Assembly (NCBI GenBank): GCA_021907015.1 | Contig: CP091064.1 | Span: 2,418,001-2,482,000, forward strand | Origin: Pectobacterium sp. PL152 | Lineage (GTDB): Bacteria; Pseudomonadota; Gammaproteobacteria; Enterobacterales; Enterobacteriaceae | Direction of reading: 5' to 3' | DNA length: 64,000 nucleotides | Shown here: in pieces, positions 56,752 to 64,000 of the stretch | How the letters are laid out: each line of letters begins with the position of its first letter | How positions within the stretch are numbered: the first letter of the stretch is position 1 | Notes under the pieces: generated by a model | The model's database searches: none | Seen by the model: only the letters and a program-made list of their open reading frames with translations | What the model was told of the DNA's origin: nothing | Position numbers and translations under genes: made by a program

Positions 56752-57316
56752 ATGTCTGATGAGTTAACCCGCCGGATTGGCAATACCTTGAAAACGTTAA
56801 GGCAAGAGAAAGGCTGGAGCCTCACACGCGCGTCCGAAGAAACCGGCGTGAGCAAAGCGATGCTGGGTCAGATCGAGCGGGGCGAGTCCAGCCCAACGGT
56901 TGCCACCCTGTGGAAAATTGCGACCGGAATGAATGTGGCGTTCTCTACCTTTATTGAACCGACGCTCACAGATGAAGACGTGACGTATCGCTCGGGAGCA
57001 GGTTCGGCATTCAGGGAAAACGAGGCGGGAATGCACGTTGTGCCGCTCTTCCTTCGACGAAAAACTGCGTTTTGATATGTTGGTTATTGAGCTGGCGGCA
57101 GGTGCCAGCAGCACCTCATCGGCGCATGAAAGCGGGGTGATCGAGCATATTATTATGCTGGAGGGCCAACTGGAAATGACCGTTGATGGGCAGACGCATT
57201 TGTTATCTGCTGGAGATGCCCTGCGCTTTGCCGCCGACAGAGAACACCGCTACCACAACCCTGCCGATACCACTGCGCGCTTCCACGATCTGATTCACTA
57301 TCCTGATAAAAACTAA
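56752..57316 (+). pseudogene. XRE-family regulator with C-terminal cupin (SutR/YdcN-like), frame broken once
   Basis: 188 residues when repaired. N-terminal helix-turn-helix (WSLTRASEETGVSKAMLGQI near 22-41 and ESSPTVATLWKIATG), linker, and a small cupin (IEHIIMLEGQLEMTVDGQ, then DALRFAADREHRYHN). The frame slips at CC 57051-57052; two C's restore PLFPFDEKLRFD, as in the E. coli protein. E. coli SutR controls sulfur-use genes. Divergent from the benE gene as in E. coli ydcN-ydcO, with twin palindromes between. AGGAG lies eight bases before the ATG. Confidence 0.83.
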
Positions 57317-57330
57317 ATCGTGATAAAAAA

Positions 57331-57354
57331 TAACGCCCTGCAAGCAGGGCGTTA
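57331..57354 (-). terminator. Terminator of the pst-phoU operon
   Basis: Perfect 10-bp stem TAACGCCCTG / CAGGGCGTTA with a 4-base loop, followed on the minus strand by T6 (TTTTTTATCACG). It lies just after phoU. Confidence 0.88.
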
Positions 57355-57377
57355 GCATGATAAGCGTAAGAACGGGC

Positions 57378-58109
57378 TTACTCTTCCGCTTTTTTATCTT
57401 TCTGGGCCAGCAGCTTTTCCAGCGCATCGCCACCCAGGTGACGGAAGTCCTGACCTTTGACGAAGTAGAAGATAAATTCGCAGATGTTCTGGCAACGGTC
57501 ACCGATACGCTCGATAGAACGGGCGCAGAACAGCGCGGTCAGTACGCTTGGGATGGTGCGGGAATCTTCCATCATGTGAGTCATCAGCTGACGCACAATG
57601 CCTTCGTACTCTTTATCCACTTTCTTGTCTTCGCGATAAATACGAATCGCTTCGTCCAGATCCATACGGGCAAAAGCATCCAGCACATCATGCAGCATTT
57701 GCACGGTGTGGCGCCCTAATGATTCCAGGCTAACCAGCAGCGGCTGATGCTGATGGGAGAATTTCTCCAGCGCAGTGCGACAGATTTTATCCGCCACGTC
57801 ACCGATACGTTCCAGTTCAGAGATGGTTTTGATGATCGCCATCACCAGACGCAAGTCGCTCGCGGTAGGCTGACGTTTCGCGATAATGCGCACGCAGGCT
57901 TCATCGATCGCCACTTCCATCATGTTAACTTTGGCATCGCCTTCAATGACCTGCTGAGCCAGCTCCGCGTCCTGATTATGCATCGCGGTAATCGCGTCAG
58001 TCAGCTGCTGCTCCACCAGCCCGCCCATTGTCAGGACCTGCGTGCGGATATGTTCCAGTTCGGCGTTAAACTGACCGGAAATGTGTTTGTTCAGATTCAG
58101 ATTATCCAT
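57378..58109 (-). CDS. phoU: Phosphate-signalling protein PhoU
   Basis: 243 residues, two three-helix bundles with the metal-binding E/D-x-x-x-D signatures ([14 protein letters not shown] near 92, [15 protein letters not shown] near 196). PhoU links the PstSCAB transporter to the PhoR sensor and restrains the Pho response when phosphate is ample. Last gene of the operon, 12 bp after pstB. Frame intact. Confidence 0.97.
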   Translation of the reverse strand: MDNLNLNKHISGQFNAELEHIRTQVLTMGGLVEQQLTDAITAMHNQDAELAQQVIEGDAKVNMMEVAIDEACVRIIAKRQPTASDLRLVMAIIKTISELERIGDVADKICRTALEKFSHQHQPLLVSLESLGRHTVQMLHDVLDAFARMDLDEAIRIYREDKKVDKEYEGIVRQLMTHMMEDSRTIPSVLTALFCARSIERIGDRCQNICEFIFYFVKGQDFRHLGGDALEKLLAQKDKKAEE

Positions 58110-58121
58110 GATGCTTCCTAA

Positions 58122-59849
<1,728 letters not shown>

Positions 59850-59850
<1 letters not shown>

Positions 59851-60809
59851 TAGCGCGCCCCCTCATTTTTTGCCAGACGCATCACCATCAGCTTTGAACA
59901 CGCCAGAACAATAAAGGTGATCACAAACAGAATCAGACCCAGCTCCATCAGCGCCGCCGTGTGCAGACCCGATTCGGCTTCGGCGAATTCGTTCGCCAAC
60001 GCAGAAGTAATACTGTTGCCCGGCATATAGAGCGATGCGCTGTCGAGCTGGTAGGTGTTACCAATGATAAAGGTGACCGCCATGGTTTCCCCCAAGGCGC
60101 GCCCTAATCCCAACATCACCCCGCCGATCACGCCGTTTTTGGTGTAAGGCAGCACAATGCGCCAGATCACTTCCCACGTCGTACAGCCGATGCCATAAGC
60201 GGACTCTTTCATCATGACTGGCGTTTGCTCAAACACATCACGCATGACCGCCGCAATGTACGGGATAATCATGATGGCAAGAATGACGCCAGCGGCCAGA
60301 ATACCGATTCCGAACGCCGGGCCGGAGAACAGTGCGCCCACAATAGGAATACCGGACAGGACGTTGCCTACCGGCTGTTGGAAGTATTCGGCAAATAGCG
60401 GAGCGAAAATGAACAGCCCCCACATGCCATAAACAATACTCGGTATGGCCGCCAGCAATTCAATCGCCACGCCAAGCGGGCGCTTCAACCATGCAGGTGC
60501 CAGTTCGGTGAGAAATAACGCAATCCCGAAGCTAATCGGGATGGCAATAATCAGTGCGATCAGTGAGGTCACGACGGTACCGTAAATTGGCACCAGTGCA
60601 CCAAACTGCTCTGCGGGCGCATCCCACTCTTTCGTCCACAAGAAGGCAAAACCGAACTTCTCGATGCTAGGCCAAGACGCCACAATCAGGGAAACAATGA
60701 TGCCTCCCAAGAGCAGTAGCGTGACCAGCGCCGCCAGTTTTACCAGCGTGCTGAAGAGGATATCGCCATATTTTCCCGGGGCTTTGATAGTTGGCTTGTA
60801 CTCAGCCAT
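59850..60809 (-). CDS. pstC: Phosphate ABC transporter permease PstC
   Basis: 319 residues, six main membrane segments, and the EAA loop [20 protein letters not shown] near 210-229. The conserved arginine and glutamate that act in transport in E. coli PstC lie in the middle region ([20 protein letters not shown]). It follows pstS after a 171-bp gap holding a hairpin. Confidence 0.97.
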
Positions 60810-60847
60810 ACGTCTCTCTTCTCATTTTTAACTACATATGAAAGGCA

Positions 60848-60868
60848 GAGAGGTTATGATTACCTCTC
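60848..60868. terminator. Hairpin between pstS and pstC
   Basis: 7-bp stem GAGAGGT / ACCTCTC with a 7-base loop, part of a longer imperfect palindrome. It probably attenuates transcription so that the periplasmic PstS outnumbers the permease. Confidence 0.55.
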
Positions 60869-60980
60869 CGCCCCGATACGACTTGTTATTCCACTACCGT
60901 ATTTCCAGAACCTGACAACCTCATCACGCTCTGGTTATCAACACGACGGCTGTCGATGCAATACGTTGTTGATGCAATAA

Positions 60981-62021
60981 TTAGTACAGCGCTTTACCGT
61001 TGCTGTCTTTTACCTGGGTTTTCCAAGCAGCACGGATTTGCTCAACCACTTCTTTTGGCAGTGTGGCGTAATCCAGAGCAGTAGCCTGCTCGCCGCCTTT
61101 CTTGAACGCCCAGTCGAAGAATTTCAACACTTCAGCGCCCTGCTCAGGTTTATCCTGCTTGGTGTGAACCAGGATGAAGGTGGTTGAAGTGATTGGCCAC
61201 GCGTCCGCGCCTTTCTGGTTGGTCAGATCCTGAGCAAAAGATTTGCTCCAGTCGATCTCTTTAGCCGCGTTGCTGAAGCTCTGTTCAGTCGGGCTAACTG
61301 GCTTGCCATCAGCAGAAATCAGTTTGGTGTAAGCCAGGTTGTTCTGCTTGGCATACGCATATTCTACGTAACCGATAGAACCAGGCAGACGTTGTACGAA
61401 CGCCGCGATACCATCGTTGCCTTTACCGCCCAGACCGGTTGGCCAGTTCACGGTAGAGCCAGAACCGACTTTCTCTTTCCACTCGGCATTCACTTTCGCC
61501 AGATAGCTGGTGAACACGAAAGACGTACCAGAACCGTCAGCACGACGAACAACAGCGATATCCTGATCCGGCAGCTTGGCATTCGGGTTCAGTTTGGTGA
61601 TCGCTGGGTCGTTCCATTTTTTGATGTTGCCCAGGTAGATATCACCCAGTGTTTTACCATCCAGCGTCAGTTCGCCAGATTTGATACCAGGAACGTTCAC
61701 TGCCAGTACCACGCCACCGATAACAGTAGGGAACTGGAATAAACCATCCTGTGCTAATTTGTCGTCAGCCAGCGGCGCATCAGAAGCACCGAAATCTACC
61801 GTTTTAGCGATAATCTGTTTTACACCGCCAGAAGAACCGATTCCTTGATAGTTAACTTTATTGCCGGTTTCTTTTTGATAAGAGTCAGCCCATTTGGCAT
61901 AAACAGGCGCAGGGAATGTCGCACCGGCACCGGTGAGGTTAGCAGCAGCAAAAGCAGAGAATGCAGTCAGAGAAAAGGTTGCCGCAACAACACTGGCAAG
62001 AGTGGTACGCATCAGTTTCAT
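60981..62021 (-). CDS. pstS: Phosphate-binding periplasmic protein PstS
   Basis: 346 residues from the ATG at 62021, preceded by AGGAGG. Signal peptide of 25 residues ending FAA. The mature start [20 protein letters not shown] and [11 protein letters not shown] give the phosphate-binding loops; [14 protein letters not shown] near 170 supplies the rest. First gene of pstSCAB-phoU. Two Pho boxes lie upstream. Confidence 0.97.
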   Translation of the reverse strand: MKLMRTTLASVVAATFSLTAFSAFAAANLTGAGATFPAPVYAKWADSYQKETGNKVNYQGIGSSGGVKQIIAKTVDFGASDAPLADDKLAQDGLFQFPTVIGGVVLAVNVPGIKSGELTLDGKTLGDIYLGNIKKWNDPAITKLNPNAKLPDQDIAVVRRADGSGTSFVFTSYLAKVNAEWKEKVGSGSTVNWPTGLGGKGNDGIAAFVQRLPGSIGYVEYAYAKQNNLAYTKLISADGKPVSPTEQSFSNAAKEIDWSKSFAQDLTNQKGADAWPITSTTFILVHTKQDKPEQGAEVLKFFDWAFKKGGEQATALDYATLPKEVVEQIRAAWKTQVKDSNGKALY

Positions 62022-62111
62022 AATCCCTCCTGTGGGATAATCGACGTGTCGACGTGGAGTCGTTATCAATCAGAGTTATCAAATCAGAGTGTAGTTCGCA
62101 GGAGGAAAAAT

Positions 62112-62129
62112 AGGACAATTTGGTGACAG
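62112..62129 (-). promoter_or_regulatory. Pho box 2 of pstS
   Basis: On the minus strand CTGTCACCAAATTGTCCT, a good match to the PhoB consensus CTGTCAT-AAAT-CTGTCAT. It is offset by 33 bp (three helical turns) from the stronger box. Confidence 0.65.
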
Positions 62130-62144
62130 TAAAATGTACGCAAT

Positions 62145-62162
62145 ATGACAGTTTTATGACAA
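62145..62162 (-). promoter_or_regulatory. Pho box 1 of pstS
   Basis: On the minus strand TTGTCATAAAACTGTCAT, nearly perfect PhoB box with two direct TGTCAT repeats 11 bp apart, 124 bp upstream of the pstS start. It indicates induction by phosphate starvation. Confidence 0.88.
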
Positions 62163-62232
62163 AGAGGCCGTGAGCGGTAAAATCCAGGGACAACCAGCCA
62201 GAACACGCATTCTGACTGGTAAAGAAGCAAAG

Positions 62233-63656
62233 TCAGTGAGTCTGGCTATGGCTAAGCAGTTTGTAAATCGTATCAGGCTTATAGCTATCGCCCTGATAAT
62301 AAATCGCCCAGTCAGTTACCCGTGATATATCAACGGAATACACACCACCTTCCTGCATATCCTCAACGTAGAACGGATGATTGATTAATGTTCCCGTGAC
62401 GACAGTGTCGTGGATTTTTCAGGTATAAACCACATGTGCTCACGCTCTTCTCCCTCCTCGCCATGAGGAATGCCAAACTTCACCATAAAGCGCCATTCAC
62501 TTTCGACAGGCTTAGGTGATTTTTAGTAGCTTAGCTAAAAATCCCTGCTTAGCTGGTTCGTCACTCACATGGTAGTTTTTAAACATATTGACGAAATAAC
62601 GCCAGCGCAGCTGCGCCTTACGCGACATTTCTGCTGTCTCCGCATTCGTACGCCAGAACATGATGGCATTCTGCTCATCAAACCCTTTAAAGAACGTTTG
62701 CAGTACCGGGTTTTCTTCGTTGGTACGAAACAGCATACAGGAAGGTTCCTGATGCACATCATCTCGATCGGCGCGATCGCCCAGAAACACGCCTTCCGGC
62801 GTCCCTTCCAGATCGTAGCGCATCTCTTCCAGAGGCCGTAGTTGGTCAATCGGCGTGGATTGATTCACATGCCGTAGCCCTTCTTCAAACGGCAACGCCA
62901 CCAGATATTCATAGCCGCTGTCCGTTTGCCCACACAGAATCGGCTCATTAAAGGCAATTCGCTGATTTTGAATGGCATTATTAACAAAGCTTCTGAATAA
63001 ATCCGGGATGCCATAATACGAACTCAGCGTCTCTGGAATGACTAATTCCGCTTCAGTCAGGCCGCATCGCGCCAGACCATGCGTGTGAAACCAGAATGTC
63101 GTTGGTGGATCGTTCTCGGTGTCGTACACGGCATGAATGGTATACAGCGATTCAATTTCCGGCAGGACATCATCCTCTAGCTGAAAATTCAGCCATTCGC
63201 GGGTAAATACGTTACCGGCGGCAGAAAGATCGATCCCCAAGAGCAAATCCGGTACCACAACACTTAATAAACGAAGCTGATGAACGTAGTCTTCCAGCGG
63301 ATTTGGCCCCAAAAGACACTCAACCATCACTTCCTGCGTTGCCGCATTAGCCTGCGCCAGCAGCTCGGGCGAAATCGGGTCAGTTGAATGTATCGGCGTG
63401 ATTTTATTCTCAGGATCGCGCTCCGATACCTCAAGATAAAAGGTCAGCTCTCTATCCTGATGACGACAGGTATAAAAGAATCCGCCCTGGCCTTGTTCGG
63501 TATAGCTTATTTCACCCTCGGTAAAGAATGACTGCGCCTCTAACAGGCTTTCCAGTAGCGGATAGTTCATCTCTCGTGAGGAAAAAGCCACCATCGTTGA
63601 AGGCGCTTTTTCGCCCTTTCCTCGGCGATATCCAGGTATTGTTGTTTGTTATTCAT
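62233..63656 (-). pseudogene. DUF4026-DUF2314 protein, frame broken three times
   Basis: As read, the main open frame (63594-62512, 360 residues) is a DUF4026 domain with an acidic, Trp-rich body (TTFWFHTHGLARCGLTEAEL). An A5 run at 63607-63611 with one more base joins an N terminus starting MNNKQQYLDIAEERAKKAPS at 63656, and runs at 62520-62524 and 62415-62419 join a C-terminal DUF2314-like part (EWRFMVKFGIPHG ... EDMQEGGVYSVDISRVTDWA) ending at 62233. Total about 475 residues. Neither domain has a known activity; both occur in bacterial polymorphic-protein or cytosolic settings. It sits between pstS and glmS, which are neighbours in E. coli. Confidence 0.72.
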
Positions 63657-63776
63657 ATTAAGAACGAGTCAGTATTCAATATGGGTAAACCAATATACCG
63701 AATAAATTTTAATGAGGAGAGTTAGGTGAGCGTAAAAGAATGGGGAATAGAAAACGAGCCGTAATATAAAAAATAA

Positions 63777-63818
63777 ACGAAGGTAAGTAGCGCCAAGGCT
63801 ATTTACCTTCGTTTTTTA
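63777..63818. terminator. Terminator after glmS (bidirectional)
   Basis: 10-bp stem ACGAAGGTAA / TTACCTTCGT with a 16-base loop; T6 follows on the plus strand and a T-rich TTTATTTTTT on the minus strand. It closes glmS. Confidence 0.88.
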
Positions 63819-63821
63819 AAA

Positions 63822-64000
63822 TTATTCTACCGTAACGGATTTCGCCAAGTTACGCGGCTGATCGACATCGGTGCCTTTAATCAGCGCGACGTGATAAGAC
63901 AGCAACTGCAACGGCACCGTATAGAAGATTGGTGCAATCACTTCTTCGATATGCGGCAGTGGAATAATCTTCATATTCTCGCTGCTGGTGAAACCGGCAT
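63822..64000 (-). CDS. glmS: Glucosamine-fructose-6-phosphate aminotransferase, C-terminal end (cut by window edge)
   Basis: The last 59 residues of Glm[21 protein letters not shown] then [17 protein letters not shown] at the stop, the invariant C terminus with the [13 protein letters not shown] tail that closes the sugar-isomerase site. The enzyme makes glucosamine-6-phosphate from fructose-6-phosphate and glutamine for cell-wall precursors. The rest, and the N-terminal glutaminase domain, lie beyond base 64000. Confidence 0.97.
   Translation of the reverse strand, partial: AGFTSSENMKIIPLPHIEEVIAPIFYTVPLQLLSYHVALIKGTDVDQPRNLAKSVTVE

Overview
The window is a chromosomal segment of a gamma-proteobacterium of the order Enterobacterales. 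The gene content fits Pectobacterium or a close soft-rot relative best; genus level is inference, order level is secure. The reasons are the core block gyrB-recF-dnaN-dnaA / rpmH-rnpA-yidD-yidC-mnmE with proteins very close to E. coli, a complete pst-phoU operon next to glmS, the E. coli-like order yieE-adeP-yieH, an ERIC element, and a plant-sugar PTS operon with 6-phospho-beta-glucosidase.

Layout. 1-3.0 kb: partial DapA-family lyase, family-5 solute-binding protein and a divergent LysR regulator. 3.0-6.3 kb: an AT-rich bacteriocin/immunity island. 6.4-16.2 kb: YidA, a beta-glucoside PTS operon (IIB-IIC-IIA-BglA) with a divergent LacI regulator and visible operator, a chemoreceptor behind a flagellar sigma-28 promoter, a GFA-family protein and an MFS transporter. 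16.4-27.1 kb: the replication/translation core block. 27.3-37.2 kb: a defence island with type I restriction-modification genes hsdR, hsdM and hsdS, a dinD inside the operon, then an overlapping AAA ATPase and an HNH nuclease that look like a Septu-type (PtuA/PtuB) pair. 37.4-43.3 kb: small regulator/enzyme pairs (hydrolase/LysR, qorB/ytfH, TetR/DHA2 efflux). 43.4-45.2 kb: three lipoproteins including a CsgG-like one. 45.6-51.5 kb: AegA-like oxidoreductase plus ferredoxin-like partner, YieE, AdeP, YieH, a set suggestive of purine or urate metabolism. 51.7-57.3 kb: amino-acid ABC importer lacking its ATPase, a DUF535 protein, and BenE with its XRE/cupin regulator and twin palindromic operators. 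57.4-64 kb: phoU-pstBACS with two Pho boxes, a DUF4026/DUF2314 protein and the 3' end of glmS.

A striking property of this sequence is more than 30 broken reading frames. Nearly all are explained by one or two bases missing from a short homopolymer (a few by a lost dinucleotide, and a few possibly by an extra base). When they are repaired on paper every gene regains a normal family length (for example MnmE 454 aa, AdeP 445 aa). They concentrate in the 27-37 kb defence island and are nearly absent from the conserved 16-26 kb core. I read this mainly as residual homopolymer error of a long-read or pyrosequencing assembly, probably polished against relatives, rather than mass pseudogenisation. 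Genes affected are entered as interrupted genes spanning their full repaired extent.
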